The notes: generated by a model from the sequence alone, not told the origin. 64,000 nucleotides of DNA from Paraburkholderia haematera (GCF_905220975.1 NZ_CAJNBK010000015.1:88956-152955), one strand, 5' to 3'; numbered from the stretch's first letter, positions 36,196-44,090 are shown. Translations and numbers: made by a program.

Positions 36196-36996
36196 TTATC
36201 TCCTTACGGTGTTTTGCAGCGCTTGCAGGACGCCTATCTGGCGCAGCATCGAGGCCGACATCTGTTGCGTCTGCAAATGCAGTTGCAACTGGTTGGCGAC
36301 TTGCTGGTTATTGCCTGCAATCTGCAAGAGTTGGGCGATCATGCCGGCCTGTTGCGCGCTGGCTGGCGCGACGGTCTGGGTGGCGATACCGGTTGGTGTC
36401 TGCAGCGCAATCGAAATGCCGCCGTTGGCGAGTGTGACGGAGGCTTTCACCGAGCCGTTCGCATTACTTGCGGCGGCCGACGTTGCGTTGTTAAAGGACC
36501 CTCCCGTCAAGCTGCCTGGCGAGGCGTCGAAATCGATCAGCGCCTGGTTGGTGCCGAGGTTGCCGTTGCCGGCCACCTGGGCGATCTGCGAGACGCCGTT
36601 GACGTTGACGTTCTGGCCGCCGCTCGCGTGGGCGTTGTGGTTGGCGCCGCTGCCTGAGGGGCCGTTCGGGCCGGTCACGGAGGCCGATGAATTGAACTGG
36701 ACGCTCGGATGGTTGGGGTTGTTGGTACCGATGGCGAGTGCGCCCGAGGCGACAGCGGTGGCGCCATTGGGCAACTGCCATTGCGACAGCAGGGTGATGA
36801 CAACGCCTGAAATGATGTCCCCAACAATACCTTTGCCGGTCTGGTTGGCGAGGATGGTGTCGTCGACGGGTTGCAGCTTGAGGGCGCTGACGTCTTCAAA
36901 CACTGTCGACGTCTGCTCGGCAGCATGTGCGACTGAAGCAAGGCCGCACGTTGTGAAACACAACGCACAGCCTATGGTGACTAAGTTTCGGTCCAT
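36196..36996 (-). CDS. FapE-like secreted protein
   Basis: 266 residues. A signal peptide ends near AHA/A (24-26), followed by an Asn/Ser/Gly-rich region. SQIAQVAGNGNLGTNQAL (about 145-162) is a degenerate version of the amyloid motif found in the FapB- and FapC-like proteins. The C-terminus is Gln-rich and helical (QQAGMIAQLLQIAGNNQQVA and on). It starts six bases after the C39 peptidase gene and sits in the fapE position. E. coli-type curli proteins are unlike it. Minor fibre component or accessory by analogy. Confidence 0.66.
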   Translation of the reverse strand: MDRNLVTIGCALCFTTCGLASVAHAAEQTSTVFEDVSALKLQPVDDTILANQTGKGIVGDIISGVVITLLSQWQLPNGATAVASGALAIGTNNPNHPSVQFNSSASVTGPNGPSGSGANHNAHASGGQNVNVNGVSQIAQVAGNGNLGTNQALIDFDASPGSLTGGSFNNATSAAASNANGSVKASVTLANGGISIALQTPTGIATQTVAPASAQQAGMIAQLLQIAGNNQQVANQLQLHLQTQQMSASMLRQIGVLQALQNTVRR

Positions 36997-37002
36997 GATG
37001 AG

Positions 37003-37713
37003 TCAGAACAACTCTGCCTTTATCAAACCGTATTCAACAAAGGGAGTCGCAGCCGTACCGTTTTCCAGCGCACGTTCGCGCAGTTTTAGCGCGAGCGACT
37101 CGTTGCCTTGCAAGAGCGGAGAATCCTCCATAAATGGCTTGCCAACGACCGCGAACACGAGGCCGTTCCATTTCTTGACGAAGTCGTCTTCCATGACGAT
37201 GCGGTTGCCGAGCGCTGGGTCGGCAATGAAGACGCGGCTGTTTTCCGCGTGCTTGACGATGACGAAGTGCTCGTAGCCGTCGCTGTTCATCAGCACGAGC
37301 ACGGGAATCTGCAGGTGATAGAGCGCTTCGGAGGTGACGCGGAAACCCCGGCCGCGCAGGCCGATCGTTTCGACGAACTTCTTCATGTCGAGCATCGAGA
37401 AGCCGTTCTTCACCACCACTTCGGGTGTCGAAAACACCATCATGCGGCGGATCATTTCGGTTTCGGGAATGTCGATGCCGTAGCCGTACTTCAGCAACGT
37501 GGCGAGAGCGGCCGAGCCGCAGCTGTAGTCGTAACGCTGCGAAACGATGTGGTTGTAGCGTAGCTCGCGGATCGAGCGCACGTTCATATCGAACGGCACG
37601 CCCGCAGCAGCGTTCATGGAAAGGGCACTCTGCGCGTGGCCCGTCTGCGACAGCACGAGTCCAGCGAAGAGTGCCATAAAAAAGCCACGCGTTACCCTGC
37701 TCACCCCGAACAT
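37003..37713 (-). CDS. FapD-like C39-family cysteine peptidase
   Basis: 236 residues with a signal peptide (1-27) and a C39 papain-like domain. RYDYSCGSAALATLLKYG (about 60-77) holds the catalytic Cys after the oxyanion Gln position (SQRYDYSCG). GYEHFVIVKH supplies the His and IADPALGN the Asp. There is no ABC-transporter part, so it is a free periplasmic C39 peptidase as in Fap operons. C39 enzymes cut after Gly-Gly leaders; the first protein of this operon carries such a motif. SD GGGGGA precedes ATG 37713. Confidence 0.87.
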   Translation of the reverse strand: MFGVSRVTRGFFMALFAGLVLSQTGHAQSALSMNAAAGVPFDMNVRSIRELRYNHIVSQRYDYSCGSAALATLLKYGYGIDIPETEMIRRMMVFSTPEVVVKNGFSMLDMKKFVETIGLRGRGFRVTSEALYHLQIPVLVLMNSDGYEHFVIVKHAENSRVFIADPALGNRIVMEDDFVKKWNGLVFAVVGKPFMEDSPLLQGNESLALKLRERALENGTAATPFVEYGLIKAELF

Positions 37714-37788
37714 GGTCTATCCCCCCCACTGCGGAGACAGCCGGTCAGCCCGAAGGCTGACCGGTGTCTTCCTGCGATGCAGCTTTAA

Positions 37789-39192
37789 TTACTGATGCGA
37801 CACGCTGGCGACTGCAAGGCCGTTGTGTTGCAGGTTGCCTACACCCGACGCGATATTCACGCCGATGTTGCCGTTAGCGTGGTTAAGCGCACCCGCGCCG
37901 AGCGTCGCCGAGCCGGTGAAATGGCCATTGACGCCTGCATCGGCCGTCTGGCAGTTCTGGTCGCTGGCGATGACTTCGCCACCTTGCATACTGCCCTTGT
38001 CATGATCCCAGCCCATACCGCTGCTGCTGCTGTCGGTCGTAGCCGATGCTGCCAGGCTGTTGTTTTGCACGTTGCCCACACCCGAGGCCACGTTCACGCC
38101 GATGTTGCCGGTTGCATTGGCCAGTGCGTTTGCGCCGACGGAAGCAACGAAGTTGAAGTCTCCCACTTTCGCCGTGCCCATCGACGATTGGGTCGAGTAG
38201 ATCTGAGCGGTACCGAACACGGGGCCGACATCCATGTTCGACAGCGCGGCGTCGTTGGACTGGGCGTTGTCTACGCCGGAGGAGATGTTGACGCCGATGT
38301 TGCCGCTTACGTTGGCCAGCGCGCCACTGCCGATGCTGGCGGTCATCTTCGTCGCCTTTTCGGTGTTGATGTGCTGGGTGATGGTGCCCATGACTGTGAC
38401 CGATCCCGAATTTTCGTCGAAGTTATGGGACCAGCCATAGGCGTGGCTGCCTTCCGAGAAGCTGGCATGGGCCTCGTCGCCATAGCCGCTGCGAGTTTGC
38501 GTCGCGGTGCTCTGGCTGGCTGCTGCGTAGCCGCCGTACGCCACGCCGTAGCCGGCTGCCTGGGCAGCAAGCCCGCCGCCGAAGTTCTCCGACGCGTGGG
38601 TGTTCAGCGCCCCAGCGAAGCCTGCTGCAACGCCGCCGAAGATCACGCCCGGGCCGCCGCCAAGACCGGCGATAAACCCCGCTGCGAGGAAACCGTTCGC
38701 GGAGGCATGGGTGTTCACATAGTTGTAGCCCCTGTACGACGATTCGATGCCTGTCGCGAAGCCGCCGCCTGCGATAAACGCGGCGCTCGACGAGGCCGAG
38801 CTGGTTTGCGTGTTGCTCTTGTTGTAGGCCCAGGCGTTGTTGCTATACGACTGGCTCACCCCCCAGCCGCTGCCGCTGCCGCTTTCATGGTCCCAGGCCT
38901 TCGTCGTGTCGATCGTGGTGGTCACCTTGCCGGAGGTGTAGCTCTGCGGTGGCGTTTTCATGTCGACGCCGCCGATGCTCACGTTCTGGGTATTGTTGAC
39001 CGTGGCGCCGGAACTGCTCGACACGTCGACCTTGCCGCGCAGCGTAATGAAGCCGAATTCGCCGATGTCGGTATAGACGTTCGTTGCCGTAAAGAGCTCA
39101 GCCGGGTCGCAGCCGGCCGTGCATCCTTCGGCGTAAGCCGAACCTGCTGCCATCGTTGACAGGACAGCCGCTGCAATGAGTGTGCGCTTCAT
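37789..39192 (-). CDS. FapC-like amyloid fibre subunit candidate
   Basis: 467 residues: signal peptide ending AYA (about 1-21), a short Cys-containing head (EGCTAGCDPAEL), then a Gly/Ala/Ser/Asn/Tyr-rich low-complexity region. Three repeats of ~32 residues follow at about 288-320, 353-384 and 432-467. Each has GNIGVN(I/V)(A/S)SGV.N.Q.N. This Asn/Gln/Gly motif with regular spacing is like FapC, whose repeats stack into beta-sheet fibres. The linkers between repeats are irregular and Ser/Thr-rich. Largest secreted protein of the operon and the likely main fibre subunit. Confidence 0.76.
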   Translation of the reverse strand: MKRTLIAAAVLSTMAAGSAYAEGCTAGCDPAELFTATNVYTDIGEFGFITLRGKVDVSSSSGATVNNTQNVSIGGVDMKTPPQSYTSGKVTTTIDTTKAWDHESGSGSGWGVSQSYSNNAWAYNKSNTQTSSASSSAAFIAGGGFATGIESSYRGYNYVNTHASANGFLAAGFIAGLGGGPGVIFGGVAAGFAGALNTHASENFGGGLAAQAAGYGVAYGGYAAASQSTATQTRSGYGDEAHASFSEGSHAYGWSHNFDENSGSVTVMGTITQHINTEKATKMTASIGSGALANVSGNIGVNISSGVDNAQSNDAALSNMDVGPVFGTAQIYSTQSSMGTAKVGDFNFVASVGANALANATGNIGVNVASGVGNVQNNSLAASATTDSSSSGMGWDHDKGSMQGGEVIASDQNCQTADAGVNGHFTGSATLGAGALNHANGNIGVNIASGVGNLQHNGLAVASVSHQ

Positions 39193-39221
39193 GATGACGC
39201 TCCGATAAAGAGTGTGGCTCG

Positions 39222-39869
39222 TTAGAAAAAGGTGCCCGCCGGGGGACGGAGCACAAAACTGTTTGAACTGACGTTACCTGAGCCGGCTGTCTGGTTGATC
39301 TGCACAATCCCACTGACGTTTTTGAGCGCGTCCGCACCGATGGATACCTCGCGTGCGTCGTGGTTATCGCTAGGCCTTCCCAGACCACCGCCTTTGGCGG
39401 TCGTAGCGGATAGCACCCCATCCGCTACGATCTCCGCTCCAGTCGGTCCAGAGCCGACGACGGCACTGTTCCGCTGGAGATTCCCTACACCCGCCGACTG
39501 ATTCACTTCGATAAGGCCAGAGGTGTTTGAAAATGCATTACTGCTGATCGTGCTTTTCGCGGCCGTCGTCCTGGCGTTCGTGTCCGCGCTTTGCGAGCTG
39601 CCGATCAGATTGAGAGGGACTCGTCCGTTGGTGAACACGCCCTGGTTCGCTTGCGCGTTGTCGAGGCCCGCTGCTTCGTTGATGGCCACGACACCCGTCG
39701 CGCCGGCGGCCGCAGCGTTCCCGATCAGCGCCTGCGCGTCGACGAGCGCGGGTGGCGTTTGAGCATGCGCCGCGACGCTTGCACAGCCGAGCAATGCCCA
39801 GGCGAGCAGGGACCAGCGCGATTGCTTGCGTGACGGAAGGCGCCTGGCCGGTGCGCGTGAGGTTGTCAT
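39222..39869 (-). CDS. FapB-like minor amyloid subunit candidate
   Basis: 215 residues, signal peptide ending AHA near residue 36. Three motif copies: VAINEAAGLDNAQAN (61-75), IEVNQSAGVGNLQRN (120-134), VQINQTAGSGNVSSN (189-203). The motif is shared with the FapC-like protein next door. Fewer residues between repeats and position ahead of the larger protein match FapB, the nucleator. Its ATG overlaps the previous stop (ATGA) with GGAG upstream. Confidence 0.74.
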   Translation of the reverse strand: MTTSRAPARRLPSRKQSRWSLLAWALLGCASVAAHAQTPPALVDAQALIGNAAAAGATGVVAINEAAGLDNAQANQGVFTNGRVPLNLIGSSQSADTNARTTAAKSTISSNAFSNTSGLIEVNQSAGVGNLQRNSAVVGSGPTGAEIVADGVLSATTAKGGGLGRPSDNHDAREVSIGADALKNVSGIVQINQTAGSGNVSSNSFVLRPPAGTFF

Positions 39870-40354
39870 TTCATGGCTCCTAAAGCAGCGCCCAGGGGGG
39901 CGAGGGCACCGTTGACCGACTGGGCAATCGAGCTGCCGATTCCACCGGCGCCGCCGAAGCTGGCGCCTGCACCCACTGGAACGGCGTTGCCGTTGCCCGC
40001 GAGCATGTGCTGGATGCCGTTTGCGCCGACCAGCGATGGCATAAAGCCGTTGCCGGTGATGCCGGTGGTGCCGTGCGCGCTGTTCAGGTCGAGATCGCTC
40101 GCCATCGTGCCGATCGAGCCATCGAAAGCCGCCTTCGGGAAGGTTTGAACCTGCACGGAAATCGGGTCCTGGTTCCTCGGCACCGGGACAAACGCATCTC
40201 GCGGCGTAATGTCACGCTCGATGACGAGGTTGCCCGGCTGGGTCGCCTGCGCGGCGGCACTCGTCGCGGCACCGGCAGCGAGCACGCCGATCAGCACGGA
40301 CAGCAGGGCTGCGCGGGGGCTGCGGGTGCGCGGCATCTGGGTTGAGGCGTTCAT
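39866..40354 (-). CDS. small secreted protein of the amyloid-like operon
   Basis: 162 residues with a signal peptide to about residue 35 (TSAAAQ). Mature part: IERDITPRDAFVPVPRN, then Gly/Asn/Ala-rich sequence (GNGNAVPVGAGASFGGAGG). No family recognised. It lies where FapA, the proposed periplasmic chaperone, would be, but no similarity to FapA can be claimed from the sequence alone. SD AAGGAA precedes the ATG. Overlaps the FapB-like gene by four bases. Confidence 0.62.
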   Translation of the reverse strand: MNASTQMPRTRSPRAALLSVLIGVLAAGAATSAAAQATQPGNLVIERDITPRDAFVPVPRNQDPISVQVQTFPKAAFDGSIGTMASDLDLNSAHGTTGITGNGFMPSLVGANGIQHMLAGNGNAVPVGAGASFGGAGGIGSSIAQSVNGALAPLGAALGAMK

Positions 40355-40418
40355 GTCAGTTCCTTGCAGGCGGACGTTCGGCCGGCGCGGCTTATGGCGT
40401 CGAGCGGGCGTCGTTCCA

Positions 40419-40970
40419 CTAATTTCTCTGGTAGCTCGTCACGTTGCCTTGCGCCGAGCGCGCAACGTCGACGGGAACCGGCACCTGCGACGGCGGGGCG
40501 ATCTCGTCCCACAGCGTCACGCCGTTGCTGCCGCTATTGAAGCTGCGCATCATTTGCGGGGTAGCCGCGACCATCAACATGCCGCCGAAGCCGCCGCGCT
40601 GGCGGGACAACGCCTGATCGTCCAGCGCGAGGTTGTCCGGCGACGCGGCGTCGGCGGGAATGCTCAGCGCGTTGCCGGCCAGATCGCTGCGGGATGCGGC
40701 GCGGTCGTCCGTGCCGGCCACGGCGTTGTCCACCGCGGCGGCGCTCGCCGTTTGGGTGGCCGCGATGTCCGGGGCCGCCACCGCTGCGAGTGTCGTGCTC
40801 GCGAGGGTGACGGACCCGGCATCCGCGGTTTCGCTCATCGTGGCCGCTTGAACCAGTGCGGATTCCTGTGCATTGACGCCGGCGGGCAGCACGATCAAGG
40901 CCATCGCGGCGGCGCACAATGTGGCGCAAGGTGCAAAGTTGCTCAGGTCGATGCGGAAAACGAGTCGCAT
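40419..40970 (-). CDS. first gene of amyloid-like operon, secreted protein with double-glycine motif
   Basis: 183 residues. Signal peptide 1-34 (VNA/QE), an Ala/Thr/Asp-rich middle, then LDDQALSRQRGG (116-127) followed by FGGMLMVAATPQMMRSF. Leu at -12 and -7 and Gly at -2/-1 match the double-glycine leader pattern cut by C39 peptidases, and the operon encodes one. If cleaved, a peptide of 56 residues would be released. No family recognised. It is the promoter-proximal gene, 28 bases from the sigma-54 -12 element, with AAGGAG ahead of ATG 40970. Confidence 0.66.
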   Translation of the reverse strand: MRLVFRIDLSNFAPCATLCAAAMALIVLPAGVNAQESALVQAATMSETADAGSVTLASTTLAAVAAPDIAATQTASAAAVDNAVAGTDDRAASRSDLAGNALSIPADAASPDNLALDDQALSRQRGGFGGMLMVAATPQMMRSFNSGSNGVTLWDEIAPPSQVPVPVDVARSAQGNVTSYQRN

Positions 40971-40997
40971 GATGTGTCTCCTTGGTGCACAGCATTT

Positions 40998-41013
40998 AGC
41001 GAAACGTGTGCCA
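40998..41013 (-). promoter_or_regulatory. sigma-54 (-24/-12) promoter of the amyloid-like operon
   Basis: On the minus strand the sequence reads TGGCACACGTTTCGCT. It matches TGGCAC-N5-TTGC with one change (TCGC for TTGC), and the GG and GC are ten bases apart as required. The predicted start is about 12 bases downstream, leaving a short leader to the ATG at 40970. Two sigma-54 activators are the flanking genes. Confidence 0.78.
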
Positions 41014-41087
41014 TGAGTCGCAATCCATTGGTGCGTCTGGAGGGGACTCGCTTACCGCGGAGTAACAACTGAGAAATCGGGTAAAAA

Positions 41088-41105
41088 CGTTTCAGCGCTG
41101 AAACG
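41088..41105. promoter_or_regulatory. perfect 18-bp palindrome, candidate activator site
   Basis: CGTTTCAGCGCTGAAACG is fully self-complementary and lies about 75 bases upstream of the -24 element, the usual distance for an enhancer-binding protein. The two VpsR-like proteins end in nearly the same recognition helix (ISRVTLYRL), so both may bind it. Confidence 0.65.
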
Positions 41106-41231
41106 GCAGGCAGAAAATACCTGTAATTCGTTAAATCCGACGGAATGAACCACTTGGGGTGAACGCCAGGAAAAGCGCTTCCACAATGCTTTTATTCATA
41201 AGCTGAATAAGTATTGATCGCCCTCCTTGCC

Positions 41232-41260
41232 TTGCTGGACAAGGGGTCTCCGATTAAATT
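41232..41260 (+). promoter_or_regulatory. possible sigma-70 promoter toward activator copy 2
   Basis: TTGCTG (41232-41237), 17 bases, TAAATT (41255-41260). It would give a leader of about 240 bases before ATG 41506. Moderate match only. Confidence 0.35.
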
Positions 41261-41318
41261 CGCATAATTGTTTTCCAAGTGGCGCGCGTATAGTAAGCTC
41301 TCGAAAACAGCTTCAGAT

Positions 41319-41340
41319 TTAAAAAAGCCCGCTAACGGGC
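41319..41340 (-). terminator. minus-strand intrinsic terminator in the regulatory gap
   Basis: Read on the minus strand: GCCCG TTAG CGGGC then TTTTTT. It would stop a transcript entering from the activator-gene side before it reaches the sigma-54 promoter. Confidence 0.72.
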
Positions 41341-41480
41341 CGTCTCAAACACACACGCCGCTTTCTTGGGGATCAGCTGTCCGCACGGAATGGAATGGCC
41401 GTTCGGGTTTTGCTATTTCGCGAATCCCGAACGAGTCAGCGTGTCTGAACTCCGGTTCAGGTGCGTGCGTCATCCTTAAC
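41319..41480 (-). ncRNA. candidate minus-strand small RNA
   Basis: Upstream of the minus-strand terminator lie CGTTCGGG/CCCGAACG (41400-41433, with TTCGCGAA inside) and GAAC/GTTC (near 41448-41459). Two hairpins plus a terminator in a non-coding stretch suggest an sRNA antisense to the leader of activator copy 2. The 5' end is a guess and no promoter is assigned. A simple read-through block is the alternative. Confidence 0.3.
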
Positions 41481-41505
41481 GTTCGTTGACGAGAGGATCT
41501 GAATA

Positions 41506-42900
41506 ATGGAACCCGCAACGCGGCAACTGATTTACGTTTCACGCGATCCGAGCGCGGAACTGAATACGCGCTTCCTTCAACGCGGCTGGCATGTCGAAGT
41601 CGTGGGGTCGGCGCGCGAGGTACGCCGTGCTGTTCGCGCCGGAATGGCAGCGGGTGGCTTGCTCGATCTGTCTAGTGAATTTCAGCCACACGAAATCGCC
41701 GCCTTTGAGTCCTGTCTGACCATCCCGAACGTCGGCTGGGTTGCGGCCACCACACCCGGACAATTGCAGGACGCGGCCTTGCGCCGGCTCGTGCGGGACT
41801 ATTGTTTCGACTACGTAACGGTGCCTTACTCGGGCGACAGGATCGTCGATTCGGTCGGTCACGCGTACGGCATGATCTCGCTCGGCGAGCCGGCATCGAA
41901 CGATGGGTCGACTGGCGCTGAAGGCGAAATGGTCGGGTCGTGCGACGCGATGCTCGCGTTGTTCCGTTCGATCCGCAAAGTGGCAATGACCGACGCGCCA
42001 GTGTTTATTTCGGGCGAATCGGGCACGGGCAAGGAGTTGACCGCGGTCGCGATCCACGAACGCTCGGCGCGCCGCAATGCGCCTTTCGTCCCGATCAACT
42101 GCGGCGCGATTCCGCCGCATCTATTGCAATCCGAACTATTCGGCTATGAGCGCGGCGCGTTCACCGGCGCCAATCAGCGCAAGATCGGCCGCGTGGAAGC
42201 GGCCAACGGCGGCACGCTGTTCCTCGACGAAATCGGCGATCTGCCGCTCGAAAGCCAGGCGAGCCTGCTGCGCTTCCTGCAGGAACGCAAAGTGGAGCGG
42301 CTGGGCGGCCACGGTTCGATCGACGTCGACGTGCGCATCATCTCGGCCACCCACGTAGATATGACAGCCGCGATGATCGAGGGACGGTTCCGCTCCGACC
42401 TGTATCACCGCCTGTGCGTGCTGCAAATCGACGAACCGCCGTTGCGCGCACGTGGTAAGGATATCGAACTGCTTGCCCGGCACATGCTGGAACGTTTCAA
42501 AAAAGATGCAAGCCGCCGGTTGCGCGGTTTCGCACCCGACGCCATTGCTGCGCTGCATAACTACGGCTGGCCGGGCAACGTGCGCGAGTTGATCAATCGC
42601 GTGCGGCGCGCCATCGTGATGTCGGAAGGGCGCGCGATCACGGCGCGCGATCTCGAATTGGCCGAATACGTGGAGATCGTACCCGTGTCGCTCGCGCAGG
42701 CGCGCGAAGCGGCCGAACGTCAGGCGATCGAGCTTGCGCTGCTGCGTCATCGTGGCCGTCTCGGCGACGCCGCGCATGAACTCGGCATTTCGCGCGTGAC
42801 GCTGTACCGCCTGCTGTGCTCACACGGCATGCGCCATATGGAAGGCGAACCGCTGGCCACACCGCACGGCGAACTGCCGGTCTCGGTGCCGCATCTTTGA
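41506..42900 (+). CDS. VpsR-like sigma-54-dependent activator, copy 2
   Basis: 464 residues, divergent from the amyloid-like operon. The N-terminal receiver-like domain reads QLIYVSRDPSAELNTRFLQR and VRDYCFDYVTVP. The AAA+ part has GESGTGKE, GAFTGA and LFLDEIGDLP, and the Fis-type HTH has LGISRVTLYRLLCSHGM. It shares most of the AAA+ and HTH sequence with the activator at 33025-34554 but lacks that protein's N-terminal lead. VpsR-family activators of V. cholerae and Burkholderia link c-di-GMP to biofilm genes; such a role here is inferred. SD GAGAGG lies 10 bases upstream. Confidence 0.9.
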   Translation: MEPATRQLIYVSRDPSAELNTRFLQRGWHVEVVGSAREVRRAVRAGMAAGGLLDLSSEFQPHEIAAFESCLTIPNVGWVAATTPGQLQDAALRRLVRDYCFDYVTVPYSGDRIVDSVGHAYGMISLGEPASNDGSTGAEGEMVGSCDAMLALFRSIRKVAMTDAPVFISGESGTGKELTAVAIHERSARRNAPFVPINCGAIPPHLLQSELFGYERGAFTGANQRKIGRVEAANGGTLFLDEIGDLPLESQASLLRFLQERKVERLGGHGSIDVDVRIISATHVDMTAAMIEGRFRSDLYHRLCVLQIDEPPLRARGKDIELLARHMLERFKKDASRRLRGFAPDAIAALHNYGWPGNVRELINRVRRAIVMSEGRAITARDLELAEYVEIVPVSLAQAREAAERQAIELALLRHRGRLGDAAHELGISRVTLYRLLCSHGMRHMEGEPLATPHGELPVSVPHL

Positions 42901-43044
42901 CGGACTTTTCAGCCGATATTTTCTCCGCCGCGCGCCCCGACCGGGCGCCGTCCGGCCGCGCTTGTTAAAATCGGGTTTTCCGCTCAATCCGTGGCGCATG
43001 CTCCTGACCCAAGGGCCGGAGCGCGCTTCGTCGAAGGAACCCGC

Positions 43045-44016
43045 ATGAAACAATACCTCGACCTCGTCCGCACGATTCTCGACACCGGCACGTGGCAGGA
43101 GAACCGCACCGGCATCCGCACCATCAGCATGCCGGGCGCCATGTTGCGCTTCGACCTCCAGCAGGGCTTTCCCGCGGTCACTACGAAAAAGCTGGCGTTC
43201 AAGTCGGCGGTGGGCGAACTGGTCGGGTTTCTGCGCGCCTCGCGCAGTGCCGCGGACTTTCGCGATCTGGGCTGCAAAGTGTGGGACGCGAACGCCAACC
43301 AGAATCCGCAGTGGCTTGCCAATCCGTATCGTCAGGGTCCGGACGACCTCGGCGACGTCTACGGCGTGCAGTGGCGCCAGTGGCCGGCCTACAAGGTGCT
43401 GGACGCAGGCGCGAGCGCGCAACGGGCCGACGCCGCCGCGCGCGGCTTCCAGGTGGTGACGGAATTCGAGGAAGACGGCAGCCGCAAAGTGCTGTTGTAC
43501 AAAGCGATCGATCAGTTGCGGCAGTGTCTCGACACGATCATGCAGAACCCCGCCGACCGGCGAATTTTGTTTCATGCCTGGAACCCCGCGGTGCTGGACC
43601 AGATCGCGCTGCCGGCTTGCCACCTGCTTTACCAGTTCCTGCCGAACGTCGCGCGCCGTGAAATTTCGCTGTGCCTGTACATTCGCAGCAACGATGTGGG
43701 CCTCGGCACGCCGTTCAATCTGACCGAAGGCGCGGCCTTGCTGCATCTGGTCGGGCGCCTGACGGGTTATACACCGCGCTGGTTCACCTATTTCATCGGC
43801 GACGCGCACATTTACGAGAACCAGCTCGATATGCTGCAGCAACAGCTCAAGCGCGAACCGTATGAAAGCCCGGCCTTCGCAATATCGGACCGCGTGCCGG
43901 ACTACGCTAAAACCGGCGTGTACGAGCCGGAATGGCTCGAGAAAATCGAACCGTCGGACTTCTCGCTGGTCGGCTACCGCCACCACGAGCCGCTTACGGC
44001 GCCGATGGCGGTCTGA
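43045..44016 (+). CDS. thyA: thymidylate synthase
   Basis: Converts dUMP to dTMP using methylenetetrahydrofolate and yields dihydrofolate for FolA. ATG 43045 matches the ThyA start (MKQYLDLVRTIL). RTGIRTISMPGAMLRFDLQQ, LPACHLLYQF (nucleophile Cys) and RSNDVGLGTPFNL follow. At 323 residues it exceeds E. coli ThyA (264) because of an insertion in the small domain (after WRQWPAYKVLDAG), as in the Lactobacillus casei type. A bidirectional terminator follows. Confidence 0.97.
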   Translation: MKQYLDLVRTILDTGTWQENRTGIRTISMPGAMLRFDLQQGFPAVTTKKLAFKSAVGELVGFLRASRSAADFRDLGCKVWDANANQNPQWLANPYRQGPDDLGDVYGVQWRQWPAYKVLDAGASAQRADAAARGFQVVTEFEEDGSRKVLLYKAIDQLRQCLDTIMQNPADRRILFHAWNPAVLDQIALPACHLLYQFLPNVARREISLCLYIRSNDVGLGTPFNLTEGAALLHLVGRLTGYTPRWFTYFIGDAHIYENQLDMLQQQLKREPYESPAFAISDRVPDYAKTGVYEPEWLEKIEPSDFSLVGYRHHEPLTAPMAV

Positions 44017-44049
44017 ATACGTCCTGAGCGCCTGCTCGCAGCTTGCTCA

Positions 44050-44090
44050 AAGAAAAACCCCCGCGATGCGAATCGCGGGGGTTTTTTCTT
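44050..44090. terminator. bidirectional terminator thyA / FecR-domain gene
   Basis: AAAAACCCCCGCGAT GCGA ATCGCGGGGGTTTTTT between convergent genes. Confidence 0.95.

Noticed and set aside
37003..37713. Bacteriocin maturation/export C39 transporter
   Set aside because: The C39 domain stands alone with a signal peptide and has no ABC or membrane part; no immunity gene seen.
37789..39192. Curli (CsgA/CsgB) system
   Set aside because: No CsgG, CsgE, CsgF or CsgD gene; the C39 peptidase, coiled-coil barrel and repeat type fit Fap better.
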